Source: Marasmius tenuissimus (lineage: Eukaryota; Basidiomycota; Agaricomycetes; Agaricales; Marasmiaceae). From it: a stretch of DNA of 64,000 nt. Location: NCBI GenBank assembly GCA_029532415.1, contig JAQOTA010000034.1, positions 496,001 through 560,000 on the forward strand, given 5' to 3'. How positions within the stretch are numbered: position 1 is the stretch's first letter; every line of letters starts with the position of its first letter. Shown piece after piece: positions 31,135-43,700 of the stretch. The notes beneath the pieces were generated by a model. The model was not told the DNA's origin, searched no databases, and worked only from the letters and a program-made list of their open reading frames with translations. The position numbers and the translations under genes are program-made.

Positions 31135-33319
31135 TCAGTTCCGTCTTTCACGTGTATTAGGATGATACTCGCTGAACAGATGCTGGACCTGCTTCGGCTT
31201 CGGAGCCCTCTTGCTACGTCTGACACCATCGTCAGCATCTATAACTTCGTTCACCAAGCGGTCAGGATCTGGTAGGAACAATTCCTGGGGAGGGAGTGCT
31301 GTTGCAGAGAAGAAGGTAGACGATGATGATACATCTATGGGGGGTTCCGGTGGTGCAAAACCACCTAAGTACGTGGCCATGAGACGTCGCAAATCCTCCT
31401 CAATGACTGAGTTCTCGATGTCCTGAAACAGGAGGTCCACCATCGGTCTCAGCTCCTCGAAGTCAAACCGATCCTGCAAGTACTTTTTCAAGTACCCCTC
31501 AAGCTCGGAATAGGTACAGATTTTTCCCTGTGCCATGCAGAGGGCAAGGTTCCATACCGTTGGATTATTGAGGACATGCGCGAAACTCGTAGGTGGGGCG
31601 AAACTGAAGGGTGCCGGGTTGTTGGGGACTGGAAAGAAGGATGGAGAAAGAACAGAGGCCGGAACAGCGCTGAGAACGGGGGCGGAAATATGAGACGGAG
31701 GGATTGTAGTGTCGTCTTCCATAGGTGGCAATGGCTCAATTTCGTTTGCCTTCCCTTTCTGTTTCTTCTTGGGAGGATCCTTTGCACCGGTCGCAGACTT
31801 CAACTTCGACTTTGTCGACGACTCCTTTGCCTTCGACCGCTTTGGCTTCTCGTTCACCTTCGTTCCCTTCTTCGAGCTCTCCTTCGGTTTTGATGGTGCT
31901 GGTGTTGGCGCCAGCTCATCTTCGTCCACCACCATCTCCTCGTCACTCCCCTCTTCATCCTCATCCTCATCATCGAGCCTCACCCGTTTCCTTCCAGCGT
32001 CACAACGGGTCTTTCGCTCCTTCGGCCCCTTGTCATTCTCGTCCAACCACTTCTGATGCTCCTCTCGCGACATCTTTCGGAAATGAATCTCCCCCGAACG
32101 AATGCCGGCTCGTAATTTGTAGAGACCAGGAAGAGCTGAGCTGACGTTGCTGAGGTTCTCGAACTTTGGGTACGGCCAGTTCTCAATCACAATCCCCTCC
32201 TTCTTGGTCAACATTTGATCAATATCCTCATAGTGTACCTTGGGATTTGGGCGCCCACACACCTCAGCTAAGACCAGGTAAGCCTCTGAATCTCACATGT
32301 ATAAATGTTCACTTACCGAGGTTCGTAGTGAGTAACGCCCGGATCTCGGCCTTCAGCGCTCGAGCTCGGGCCGGGCTTGTCCGATACAGCTCTGAAAATC
32401 AAGGTCAGTGAGTCGGATGATAGGGCACATTGGTTGACTTACTGGACGTATCGCATCCAGCAACACAGAAACCCTCAACCTTTGTGCCGACTTCCTCCAG
32501 GGACCATTTCGGCTTCACAGCGATGGGCATGTACTCTGCGACTTCAGGTCGAGTGAAGTACCAGTATGGATCCATGATACCGTCGGTACGGTTTCGGACA
32601 ATGAGGAAAAAGCCGTCAATGCCAATTCGCCGACGAAGGGCTTCAAACTAGGGAGGCGCCAACGTGAGCTATTTCTCCAGTACAGTAGAAAACGACCTCA
32701 CCATTGCCTCTATGTTTGCAATAACGTGTGCAATGTCCTGCGCTTGAGATTTCCCACTCGGCCTGCTCACTAACGGCAGGGTCTCCTTCTCCCGGATATC
32801 CTCAAAGTCATCAACATATTTCGCCTTCTCTGCCTCAGTAAGTTGGTTGTATTCTTCTGTGTACAATTCTGTGATCTCCATCAACGTCTCTCCCTTTCCA
32901 GCTGTCCGGCGCTCAACGGTCAGGCATCTACCGTCAATAAGTGAAGAAAGATACTCACCACGAGATTTCATGGACTTGTAAGCATTAAAAGAGTTTGATT
33001 TGGACTTGACTTTGATCATCCGCTTTCCGTTCTGATATAGGAGCATCAGCCAGTACTGCTTGTCGGTGCCGAAGTCGTCCCCAAGTGATTGAGCCTTGTC
33101 TCCGATCTCGGCAAGCCACTCGACCATTGCATTTTCCTTTTTCTCCTTCTTCTCTGAGCGCGCGTCCCTCATCTTCTTCTTCTGCTCGTCCGTTAGAGGT
33201 GGGCGTGTAGATTGGCCCTGCTTGGCCTCCTTTTCCTTGCGGCGAATGCGTGGGAAAATGGCCGGCTTCACAATCGCAAACTTTGCGCGACCGTTGGAGT
33301 CTTTGACGCGACTAGGCAT
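31135..33319 (-). CDS. KDZ-associated uncharacterised protein (HMG-like basic N-terminus, acidic/Lys-rich tail)
   Basis: Cargo gene of the transposon. Start MPSRVKDSNGRAKFAIVKPA at 33319. The first exon runs into an intron after VIANIEAM. A middle exon gives FEALRRRIGIDGFFLIVRNR, PYWYFTRPEVAEYMPIAVKP and VEGFCVAGCDTS; later exons give GIVIENWPYPKFENLSNVSS. The last exon has a long Lys/Glu/Ser-rich region, possible nuclear localisation signals (KPKRSKAKESSTKSKLK, KKKQKGK) and a SKRAPKPKQVQHLFSEY end. I recognise this architecture from many mushroom genomes next to KDZ transposases, without a known activity. Chromatin or DNA binding is a guess from composition. The internal splice between 32260 and 32450 is not fixed. 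Confidence 0.7.
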
Positions 33320-33684
33320 GATGGAACGACGTGTAGTGCGATACGTGAAGGTGTGAGTGACAGTAGAGATGTAGGTGGCGCGGATTTGGCGGGTGAACTG
33401 GGCGGATTTGGCGGGACACCTTTTCTTTTTTTCTTGATTTATTGGCGGATTTTTTTGACGTTCACGTGCGTCCATCTAGGGCCACTTGGTCTCTCAACTT
33501 TGAGCCTTGGACTATGTAGCTAAGTATCAACTTCACATGTTATCCAAGGTTCCGCATCGCTTATGGATCGCTGTTCTAGCTGACATCGTCCATCTCAAAA
33601 CCGAAGACTTTCTGGGGTAAATCAATGTCGAGAGACAAGTTCTCGTTGAGTTGTACAATGTAAGACTCATCCACATATCGAGCT
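33320..33684. other. Upstream region of the KDZ cargo gene
   Basis: No gene. It is the 5' flank of the minus-strand cargo gene and perhaps of a weakly supported plus-strand gene that follows. Confidence 0.35.
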
Positions 33685-34833
33685 ATGGTCGATGGCTGCG
33701 GGACTTTGTGGGACTCCTGCCGGTGTTTCAAAGGTTGTGCCTCTTGGTTGACCACAGAATTTTTATCACTATCTAGATGGCCTTTGCCCGGTGCTGACCC
33801 TTCGTTGCGTGCTTATAAGGACTTATGGGGTATGCGCATTTGTCTGAAGTTGAGTTACCTGCTGGTTAGATCTGTGAGGAGATCCGGGTTACCCAAAATG
33901 TGAAAACATGCAGTTCCGAGTCCCTCCCGCTGGTGAATCTTATACTGCATCCGAACCCTCATTGCTAGGTAGGTGCTAAGCGTTTGGCAAGGTTCGACAG
34001 GGTTCTTATTCTCTGATGAGACAAATTTTCACGCGTGACGCAGGGATGACTTCGCCGGGGCTAGCACTTCCCTTAGCAGGTTTGATGGGTGATCCCCGAG
34101 CCATGGTGCGTGGAATTCCCTATAAGAAAGGTGCTTCAAAACTCCATTGCGGCTGATTGTTAGTTCGACCCCGACAGAATTCACAGTGGTATGTATGGCT
34201 GGTTTTTTCGTTCATATACGCTGGTCTCATTCACCCAGTCCAGGAATGAATGTCCAAGACGAATGGCACCAGTGCCTCAGGCTTCAAGGGAACGCTGAGA
34301 AGCAGTGGCTGAGTCTCCGAGGATATCCGGCCGACCTCATCCCTTTCCTTGTTGAAGACCGGCGTGTCTTCCGGACCAACACTGTGAAGCGATATCATGA
34401 GACGTTAGTCCCTTTCCTTGCCCAACAATCCACATCTTGACCCTTTCTGACCCTTTTTTACCTCAGCCTAGTAAGCAGGGCAGCAACTCGTGATTATATG
34501 TGGTGAGTTCATCTGTTCTTCATTCCTACATGCCGACTGACCATGGGGTACAGTAAAACCGCCCGGAAATACACTCGCAGGCTGGAGGAAGATACACCCA
34601 CCAGGCCAAGGAGAACTCCCGAGCTGGTTACAATTTGGACTCGGTTGCAGGCAAAATATAGAGCACGTGAGGAGGAGGAGGAGGCTCACATTGCTAGACT
34701 GTGGGATATGATCACCAGACTTGGGCCCCCTACCCTCATCTTGACGCGAAAGAAAAAGGTTAGCGCATCCCCGGAGATCCAGGCACTCGTGTTAGCGATG
34801 GTTGATATTGTAGAAAAGGGTCGTGGATTTTAG
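33685..34833 (+). CDS. Possible multi-exon cargo gene on the plus strand
   Basis: Weak model. Several frames look protein-like in order: PLPGADPSLRAYKDLWG, then FRVPPAGESYTASEPS, then GLALPLAGLMGDPRAM, then WHQCLRLQGNAEKQWLSLRG. The last is a basic/acidic coiled-coil frame (KTARKYTRRLEED, YRAREEEEEAHIARLWDM) ending VEKGRGF at 34833. Candidate introns exist, but I could not fix them or the start. It would be the only plus-strand gene in the element. No family was recognised. Confidence 0.35.
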
Positions 34834-35029
34834 TTTGTGTAATCACTAATTTTCATAGTTTGCTTAGCCATAATTTAGGCTTGTTCGACCCTGTTCGACC
34901 CCACTGATGAAAAACGAACATGTTAACAAGGCAGAACCTATCCGGGGCCCCACCACTCTGGTGTGAGCTCACACAAATGAAGACAATGAGTCCGATTGGG
35001 GTTACGCTATCTAAGACGTAATACAGCAA

Positions 35030-35890
35030 TCACAGACCCGCAGCATCGTACTTCCATTGCAAGGCGCCGCCAAACATCTTGAGCCGTTGCATGCCATATC
35101 TTTCCTCCAGGGTTGAGTACTTCTTGACTGTTTCATTGTCTGATATCAAGTCCTCTTCGTATAGCGCGATCTGGAAGTCTGATACGCAACCGTACGTGTG
35201 GAGTACAACCGCGTTGAACGTGCAGAACTTCTCCATAAGGGGAACGTGGCCCATGGTAAAGCGGATTTCCTGAGAAATCTTCTTGGATGTGTTGTCCAGT
35301 GACTGTAGCACAACGAGCGGGTGATCAAGGGGGGAGATGGCGGGACGCTCTGCGTTCTTCCATAGAACCAACTCCTGATAGAGATTCTCGAGGTACTGGT
35401 GAGGGTTGTTGTTGACCTCACGTTGGAATGTTGTCTTTAGGGTACGGAGATGCCGTTCATAGTACCTAGATGAAAGTTAACACGAGTACAAACCGACCAA
35501 CAAGCATTTTCACGCACTGCATATCCACCTTCCAACGTTCATTATCACGTTTGTCCTCATCTTCTTCTCCTGCTAGTCTCGCGTCAATTTTCCGTCGTGC
35601 TTTGATCCTCCTTTGCCTTGGTGGTTGTGTGCCTTAAGTCAATCACAAGGAGGATTAAATTCCAAATACTCACTGTGCCCGGGAAAGGTTTGTTTTACGC
35701 GTTTGTGCCACTCCAATTCGTGGGTCAATCCACGTAACCTTTCGGCTGTGTGATAGTAGGTAAGCAGCATAAGTATTACCATTACTCTGCACATACCGAG
35801 ATTCGAGCGACATTGGGAGGCTAATAGACAGTGAAAGAGCGATGGGAAACCTTGAAATGAACCGTTGTGATAGTCAAAAGGCAAGTACAA
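35030..35890 (-). CDS. KDZ cargo protein, uncharacterised
   Basis: Minus-strand gene with about four exons. The start MYLPFDYHNGSFQGF is followed by a splice to ERLRGLTHELEWHKRVKQTF. A basic stretch follows (QRRIKARRKIDARLAGEEDEDKR cut here by an intron), then ERHLRTLKTTFQREVNNNP, and a last exon with HPLVVLQSLDNTSKKISQEI and KYSTLEERYGMQRLKMFGG. No enzyme motif is seen. It starts only about 40 bp after the stop of the next cargo gene on the same strand, so the two could be parts of one longer gene with a hidden intron. Confidence 0.5.
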
Positions 35891-35930
35891 TCAATTGATG
35901 AGCGCGCTACCATATAACAAAAATAGGCGC

Positions 35931-36787
35931 TCATTTGCGGTTACTAAAGTAAAAATGGTACGCAGTGCGATATATGGGTTCAAGGTCCTCGGGCTTGACT
36001 CCAACACCTGCTGTTTTCATCTGACAAAGTAGGCTATCAAGAACAGCAACCAGCTCAGAGACTACCTCCCTGTATAAAGTAAACTCTGCCCGCCTATCAT
36101 CCCAACTTCTCCCAGTTTTGTCCCGAATCGCATAGAGATATTCGTCTTCCAATAGTTGGTATTCCTGCAGTTTAATCTCGAAAGTGTTCTTTGCCATGGC
36201 GATCGGATTCATGAATGTCGTTTGTTGCATGAGGGGACGTCGGGTAGCTTGCTTCCACAGCACGGCACGCTGACAGAGATCACGACAGAAGTAGCCGGCA
36301 TTGGGTGTGACTGCTTGTCGATGTTCTTCTTTCATACCGTCGAGTTTGGACTCTAACTCACTGTAAACAAATGTGAGATTGGTGTAATGTGTTAAAGACA
36401 TGTAGACACACCTGAGACAGAGATCGAGCCTTTCTGACATGGCGACTACAGGCTCTTTTGTGCTAGTAATTTCTACCGAGGTTGGCCTCTTTGCTTGTTG
36501 TTTCCCCCGTTCCTCCTTGCGTTTTTTGCGAGCTTGAACACTAATAAGGCATTAAAATAGAGCAGGATCATCTATGAGAAGAACATACATGTCCCGGTAG
36601 GCCTCCCGATTCTCTTCATCGCGCTTGACCTGCTTCAAGTACAGAATATCCTTCCGGTGCCTATGAACCATTTAAGAGGTTGAATTTTAAAATAGTTCTG
36701 GTCTTACTTATTGTAGAACCGTTTGTTCTTGACTCGGTTGGCTTCCTGCCGCTCAGCCTTGGTGTGGTATAGTTTCGATCGTGGCAT
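35931..36787 (-). CDS. KDZ cargo protein with basic repeat-like N-terminus
   Basis: Start MPRSKLYHTKAERQEANR at 36787, then short exons HRKDILYLKQVKRDEENREA and VQARKKRKEERGKQQAKRP. Main exons begin SERLDLCLRC and run through a helical region (TFEIKLQEYQLLEDEYLY, DDRRAEFTLYREVVSEL) to YFSNRK at 35931. The highly basic N-terminus suggests nucleic-acid or nuclear association. This kind of start is often seen in genes next to KDZ transposases. No known domain; introns are 50-60 nt with normal signals. Confidence 0.55.
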
Positions 36788-37054
36788 GAAAGTGGGAGGA
36801 GGTTAAGCTAAGGTTGGAAGCGCGTCGGCGCATCTCACTCGTACTCCCATTTCCTGACTTTTTCACGAGACAATCACTCACCACAATTTTTTGTGGACTA
36901 ATAGATGTACCCATGTAGAATCAGAATCTAAATTATCTAAGGGATAACCCGAGCGAGTGGCGTTACACAACCAAGTCGAATCTGAGCCAGGCTACTATCT
37001 CAGGCATACACACTCCGAACTATCCACCAGAATAAATGTCGCTAGATTCTGACC

Positions 37055-37215
37055 GCTCGCGAACGCCCAAATCGCTCGTGAGCGGTCATGAGCATTGTGA
37101 GCCTCGGGACGGCTCACAAGTGAATACGGGACACCTCGTTTCTTGTGTGCCCTCGTGAGCACTGCGAGCCTCGCAGTGCTCATGAGCATATCAATGTTCC
37201 TGAGCTTCCGTGAAC
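37055..37215. repeat. GAGC palindrome block A
   Basis: Dense in TGAGC/GCTCA units. It includes a perfect hairpin at 37157-37181 (12-bp arms gagcactgcgag / ctcgcagtgctc with one base between) and an adjoining GCTCATGAGC palindrome. Confidence 0.7.
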
Positions 37216-38214
37216 TCAGCTTTTCTCACATTCGCACATGAACAGACTGCCAAAGGGAACAAAAAAAAATATAGAAATACAAAACAATATTAGTACATTG
37301 ATTGTGACTACCTAACTAATATGCAGCTAAACTAGCTGAATACACGCAGTCTAATTATCGACAGTACTCAGCGTATTCAACCTTCCAGTCTATCACATCC
37401 GTTCGTGTCGTCCTGCTGCAGTGGGAATAGTCAGCAAGGTGCGACTCATCGAGACGTTCAGAAAGCTAGAACATACCTCTGACATGTTAACATACTTCTG
37501 ATAGATAGTGTCAACACAGTTGATAAGAAGAACGAGGGGGGGAAGGATCCTGAGGACGGGGGATAAGTATGTCGGGAACGGCCAGGTATTTATATATCTT
37601 GGGGATGGTCCGTGCGCCGTCTTTCCTTGCCTATAAACGGTAGTCCCAGCCCGCCAGCTTCATCATGACGTCGGTGGTGCACGGACCTTTTGATCACGTT
37701 TCTAAAGTGTGCGTTCGACGTTAACTCCAGACTCTGGGTGATTCTCGTCAGAGGAAGTTCATTAGGCAGCCAGACAAGAACAGAAGGATGTGCATACCTG
37801 TCCTTCGTTATAGTCCACTCTCTGTCTTCAAGAAGATCCCATGTATGTCGTGCCGGTTTTCAAGCCGCCTATTTTTCCTTGAGGTGAAAGATACCTTGCA
37901 TCTTCACAGTCGACCCAACAACTTGCAGTATGGAGCCATCCTGGGCAAAGGGGTATTCATCAAGGTTTATGGCAGCAATAGCGGTAGTGTGCTGTTGAAC
38001 ATCCAGTGACAAAGTTGACTACGGCGAGGGCAAGGGCAAGGTGTTGATGGTTGTTGCGATACAAGAGCGGAATGAGGTGGCTGTGCAGCCCGCATTCCCA
38101 GGATATGGCTAACGCGAGTTCCATTTCGTCTAACGCCCAGGGGAAAATCGAGTGCGGGGTGCTTGCATCCTTGAATTTTGGCCTGGAAGGATCACATCGG
38201 GTCACGGTATGGAC

Positions 38215-38345
38215 GTTGATGAAGCACCCATAAGCCTCAGAGCTGTTCCTGAGCATTGATGAGCAGCTATGAGACTCAGAGATGCTCGCGAGCGCTTATG
38301 AACTGGCCTGAGCCTCACAGCTGCTCACAAGTGCTCATGCACAGC
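38215..38345. repeat. GAGC palindrome block B
   Basis: Same motif family as block A, about 1.1 kb away (gctcgcgagc, gctcacaagtgctcatg). The string gctcacaagtg occurs in both blocks. Confidence 0.6.
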
Positions 38346-38721
38346 CCGGCTGTTCAGGAACCCTCATATTAACTCCACTTATTCGTGTCACCTCACGAAC
38401 ACTGTAATCACTCGTGATTGATCAGAATCTATGTACATATTTTCTGGTGTCAGCGTCTCATTTACATTTTGATCCTCCGTTGACTTTAGATACCATCCAT
38501 TTCAAGCCCGCTATATCATGAATACAAGTACAAAAAACTGTATCCAACGCAAAAAAGACTAAACATCACCATTGACAGTCCGTCGAAGTCCGATATAATT
38601 CACGTTCGATTCACGTCCACTTCCATTGATTCGTACACAAGTGTAAGGGAGTCATCAACAAATTTCTTCAATTATGGAGAGTATACAACACAGGAAACAT
38701 AGCAAAGTTTATAGAACGAGC

Positions 38722-39613
38722 TTAAACCGAAGAAAAGGCCATTACCAACACCTCGAGGTCCCTCAAGTCTGCCTGTACTTCCCCGCAGTCCTTCAGCTCC
38801 ACATCGAGCTCCTCGTTCCTCTTGGATAACTCAGTGCGCTCGTTATCCAGCGCCCGAAGTGCAGCCCGAAGAGGTTCCTGCTTAGCCCTAATAGCCTCGA
38901 TCTCAGCGGCATTGACTTTGATGGTCCGCTTGATGCTGCTGACGTTGGACTCAACAGCCTCGGTTCGTGCAGCAAGCTCATCCATGGTAAAGTCAGGACC
39001 AGGAATATTTGCGTGCTGAGCTTCAGGGAGGCACCTGATGACTTGGGGATCAACAAGGATAAGTATGTTCTATAGTACAGGAAGAGAACAACTTACTTTG
39101 GGTCCGCGCCCATATGTCGGTATTTTTTTGGGCCAACGGAGAGGTCTTCCGTTTGCCTATGGGGTCGAAGATGACGTGCATATCAGACCGCACGTACAAG
39201 ACAATATGCCGATGAGAAGTTATGCCCGAAGCTCCCTTGGCTCGCCATTGGAAGATGGCATCGCCCGGATCAGTCCAGCTCGAACGTCCAGGAGTCAGCG
39301 AGACAATCTTGGGCGTCTGTAGCCCTGTCCCCCAAGGATCGTCAGTCCCGTCACTGTTTCCCCAGCTCCCGTTGCCATTGCCCCAAGATACACGGGCTCG
39401 GTGTTGGGCGAAGAGTTTCTGATTGTTTTCGAGCTCTTCAAGTTGAGTGTCGGGAGCAGGAGTATCCAGTTGCTGTTGGCCCATACCGACTGGAGATTGT
39501 GGGGGAGTCTGGGGAGTACTGGCAAGAGAGATAACAATGGCGGAGCTGGGAGAGTCGGGCTGTGAGAGAGCAGTGTCGGTGGGCATAGAAGAGATGGAAA
39601 GGCTGGTAGACAT
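38722..39613 (-). CDS. KDZ cargo protein with C-terminal coiled coil, 2 exons
   Basis: Exon 1 starts at 39613 (MSTSLSISSMPTDTALS) and covers a Ser/Pro-rich, Gly/Trp-containing low-complexity region. It ends at IWARTQ with donor GTAAGT. Exon 2 begins in the right frame after the acceptor CCCCAAG and gives IIRCLPEAQHANIPGPDF. A strong coiled coil follows (ELAARTEAVESNVSSIKR, EIEAIRAKQEPLRAALRALD, ERTELSKRNEELDVELK), ending VLVMAFSSV. It is likely to form dimers or oligomers. Function unknown; it may work with the neighbouring RNase H1-N protein. Confidence 0.6.
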
Positions 39614-39797
39614 CGGTGCAGGCTTATCTGGGTGGCAAAGGTGGCGGTCACGTTGCGAGTTGATCAAAACGGGTGCTGTTAGTCTTCAAGTTCTCTGGCG
39701 ATCATATAATAACGTCCAAACTCCCGGTAACTCAAAAATTAATTCGTTTACAGATACCAAGACAAAATATATTGATATACATATGAAGATAAAATAA

Positions 39798-40607
39798 TTA
39801 TTTGACCACACGAATTCTCTTTGCGGTGTACTCCTGGTTGTACATATCCCATGCCTCCTCGTAGTCTCGATAACTCTTGTGCCGAGCCTTGCGTACCCCC
39901 AGTACAAAACCAGATGCAACAAGCCTAAAAAGTGATAGTGAGGACAATTAGGATGCGAGGAATGTCGCAAAACTCACCAGTCAGTAAAAATTCCCACTTT
40001 AAGACCTACTGTCACCACGTAGTAGGTGTTGGCTCTCGCACTAGGTTCTTTTATCCCACCTGGAGCAGGGACCTTTCCAGGATAACGGGTTTCATAGTGA
40101 GCAACCAGGTCGTCCTCACCCCTGGTCTCGGGAGGCACAGAAGGGACCGGGGTCGAATGAGAAGATTGGGAGGAGCGTTGTGGTGGGGCGGCGGTAGACA
40201 CTGACGAAGCACGTGAATGAGTCGGTGAAGATGGCGGCGATTCAACCTCTGTATCAGAGGCGAACACAATCACCGCATCGTTGTCAGGATCGTCAGAATC
40301 TTCTTCAGAAGCCACAGATGGCTGGGGCGTGATCGAGCGAGTCTTGCGAGAAGGAGTTTCTGTAATGGTCACGGTGGTCGTCCGTGTAGTCGTCCGTGTT
40401 GTAACTAAATTCGATGCTTGAGAAAAGCCGTAGTAAATAATGTTGACCATACCTTTATTGGGGGTGTGTTCTGTCGTAGTCCGAGTATGAGTCTTGAACC
40501 GGGTGGTGGATTTGGGCGAAGTTGCTGTCAGAGAAGATAAGATGTTGTGATTAGGAGAGGAAATGAGGGAACTGACCTGGCAAAGAGGACGTAGATATAT
40601 TGGACAT
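39798..40607 (-). CDS. RNase H1 N-terminal-domain protein, KDZ cargo
   Basis: Short first exon MSNISTSSLPG at 40607, then a Thr/Arg-rich exon (TTRFKTHTRTTTEHTPNK). A Ser/Pro-rich disordered region with an acidic patch (SEEDSDDPDNDA) follows. The last two exons give NTYYVVTVGLKVGIFTDW joined to LVASGFVLGVRKARHKSYRD and YEEAWDMYN. This is the compact RNase H1 N-terminal fold (the viroplasmin-like domain), which binds RNA/DNA hybrids or dsRNA. The catalytic RNase H half is absent. In a transposon it might bind nucleic acid for the transposase or protect it, but that is inference. Confidence 0.72.
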
Positions 40608-40714
40608 CTTCAACGTTCAGACAGTGTGAAGGTTTGGGAAAAGATGTGAGGGTTACAACACCGGTGAGTAAATTTAAAATCTAATATCAGGGAAAATACA
40701 CGGATCGGGACTAG

Positions 40715-43700
40715 TTACACCTCGGTATCAAGTTCGTCACGCCCTCCCTCTTCTGCTTGGCTGACTGTAAGTCCCTGCATAAATGAAATCAAACCGTCGG
40801 ATTCTGCTGTCTCTTCCCGTTCCGCCTCATCCAGTCTCTCAGCTTCCTCAACTGTGAGCTCACGTCGTGGTACCTCATGGTATGTCTCTCCTGTGCGTAC
40901 TAGCCCAATGATGTCACTCCATGGTGGAAGGGGCGCCATGTCCGTGGTTGTTGAGTCACGGGAAAGTCGTTCACCAGGAAGAAGAGAGCCTATGAGTTGA
41001 AATCTAGGTCAATTCTAACTCGGACCATGAATAATGAGAAAGCGCACCTGTGAACCCTCGAAGAGCGCTAGTTTGAGCGAGTCTCTGTACTATCCGTGTA
41101 TGAATAGCAGTTCGATATGATTGCTGCCGTGCGAGTTCTGCTGCGAGCTCCGGATCAGTACTCTGGGTGGTCTTGATTGTGTGGTAGTAATCAGCATGGT
41201 CATCGATCAGAAAGGTGATCAAACGTTTCAGCTCGATGTTCAAACGATAAATCTCCTCCCTTGCTCGCTGTATCCGGAAGTGAAGGCGCATAGCTTCTCG
41301 GTGCTCCTCTTTCGCCCAGATGAACTCAGAAACGTTGTGTTGTGTGTCCTTGAGAAGGTCGAAGTCGGCCACAGTAACCATTTCGACAATCTGATTGAAC
41401 GTCAGGGTTGGTCGCGGGGGGTTGACCTGCGTTGCAAGGTCATTGTAAGTATCGAGGGCCTTTCTGATGGCCTCGGCCCGTGCTCGAAGCGCTTTAGATA
41501 TCTTCTCGCGCTGTTTGTACCCTGAAGACAGCCAAGAATGAGTAACCTGAGTAACTGAAGCGATATTGTACTCGCCCACGCCACTCATATTCAGTTTTGT
41601 TAGCTCGAATAGGCGTTGCACGACCAGCTTTTCGAGGGTCTCCAATGCTTGCCGATACCTTCGGTTTACAAGCTTCTTGCGAGCATCCGAATACTGCTCG
41701 CACCCAGAGGTCCACCGCTCTGGGATTCCAATCTCGTCTTCCAAGGTGTGGAGCTCCTCGTTGATAGCCTTTGCCCTTTCGAAAGAGGTTCGGTTGCGTG
41801 CCTCGACCTGCCGCACATGCTTTCCAGACATCTGGTGGCGGGTCCGGGGTAGTGCAAGGAACTTTTCATGGGCCTCGTTTGAGACTTTTCTGCGAATGCA
41901 ATGATTGAGATCTGAGATAAGGAGGATTGACGTAGACTTACTCAGCTTTCCACCATTTTATCAGAGTCTCGACGTAATCCAAGATCTGAGTTATCTCAAC
42001 AGGTTCCTCCACCACTTTCTCAAAGTACTCCCTTTCCTTTATGAGGAAAGCCTCGCAGGCGACGGGAGAGAGCCCATACTTGCGGCAGGCGTCTTCGAAA
42101 AGAGGTTCGTCCTCCTGGAGACGCTCAAGTGCCTCTCGGTAATTTTGATAAATGAAATTCCCTAAAGATTGTATCAGTAAACCTAGTACGCATTCGGATA
42201 TACTAACAACATACCAGACAATGCATGTTTGTCCTCATCGTTAAAGTCGAAATGCTCGAGTATCGCTTGCCGTCGGTGGAATGGGGTGGCGAGTCGTGTG
42301 GTGGACGCAAGGTTGTTTGAAAGGGAAAATGTTCGTTCGCAACCTTCGAAGTCTTCTATCCCGACCCCCCGGATATATTGCGGATGCCATTGGCATTGGC
42401 ATTTGCGGTTATGGGCGTGTCCGTGGAAGGCTGGCACAACGCCAACTAACCGGCTCTTCTGAACCCTTGACCCGAGCAACTCACTCCTTTGCAACGTTTT
42501 GTAAAACGCGCACATTATGTCATAGCCAAGGGCTAGATCGTCGCCATATAGGCGCAGGAGTGCGTCAACAATGGCCAGCGGATATTTCATGCTCAAAACG
42601 AAATGTGCGTCAGCCCTGAATCTGAGTGACGACAGGGAAAGGGGATGAACATACAGCTCGCCACTTCTAACCATGTCGCATACCACAAGCAAATGACCAT
42701 GTCGGCATACTGCCAGAAAGATTCCAGCAACAGCGAATAACGCGCACATCTTTTTCTTTGCCTCCGGTCCGGCATTACGCCACCGGTCAACACAAGTGTC
42801 GAGACATGGGGCGAGTTCATCATTTTCGACGACCTCAAGCCACACAATGCCTCCATCATCCTCCTTAGAGGAGCTTGAGGGAGTCTATCAAAGTAGTAAG
42901 TCGAGTAGCCTCCAATTCACCCCAGTCCGATCCCCATACCTTTGATTTAGATTTGACTCGGCTCTTTGCCACCTCATCTTTGAACCTATCAACGTGACTG
43001 TCCTCAATCCATCTATAATCGGGTAGAGTCCGATTATCTGTCCTTGGCTTCCCTGATTTGAAGTCGGTGTCAATCATTTTCAGGGAATTATTGCCATCCA
43101 TGGCGATCAACATGGATGGATGCAGGAGAGGCTCATCTTCCAATTTGTAGGTACATGGCGGACAAGTGATTGAAGTACGGGAGGATTCGCTATTTCTTCC
43201 TAATGCATCCAGTGAGAGGGTCTTGATGTGACGGAGTATTGCAAGGTACGCGTCGTATGCAGTACGGAGCTGGTCATCAAGTGCCGTTCCCCCCGGAAGC
43301 TGAAAGAAGCTCAGCTGCTGAGATGTATGATCAACGATTGAATAAACCTACATAGTGTACATGCTGTACAGACCGTGCTAGCGAGTCAATACCATAGCGG
43401 GGACAGACGCGATGGATTTGGCGGAAATTGTGGAGAAAATGAAGAGGAAACGCGAAAGTGGGGTGATCTGGACTGCTGCCTATCAGTCCATGTCGTGCGA
43501 GTGAAACATTGATAGAGGTTGATCCTTGGTGATGAAAGACGTCGTGGTGCTCGTGTACTAGGAGTGGTTTGTCAGCCGGAGGGCGGGAGCTTGATTGACT
43601 TATGCACCTTCAAAACTGATTGTTGGTATGGTCCAAATCGGTTCGTTTGTATCGTTCGAGGGGGGGCCGTTTGCGAGAAAATGAAGATACGCCCTTGCCA

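Larger units (their letters stand above)
36788..38721. other. Gene-free part of the KDZ element with palindromic repeat blocks
   Basis: AT-richer than the flanks, with an A-run near 37261-37269 and only short open frames. Two blocks rich in GAGC/GCTC palindromes lie at about 37055-37215 and 38215-38345. It may be a smaller non-autonomous insertion or a cis-acting region of the transposon. Confidence 0.5.

Noticed and set aside
42229..42619. Plus-strand ORFs inside the transposase region
   Set aside because: Antisense shadows of conserved transposase exons (HGHAHNRKCQ, EDFEGCER).
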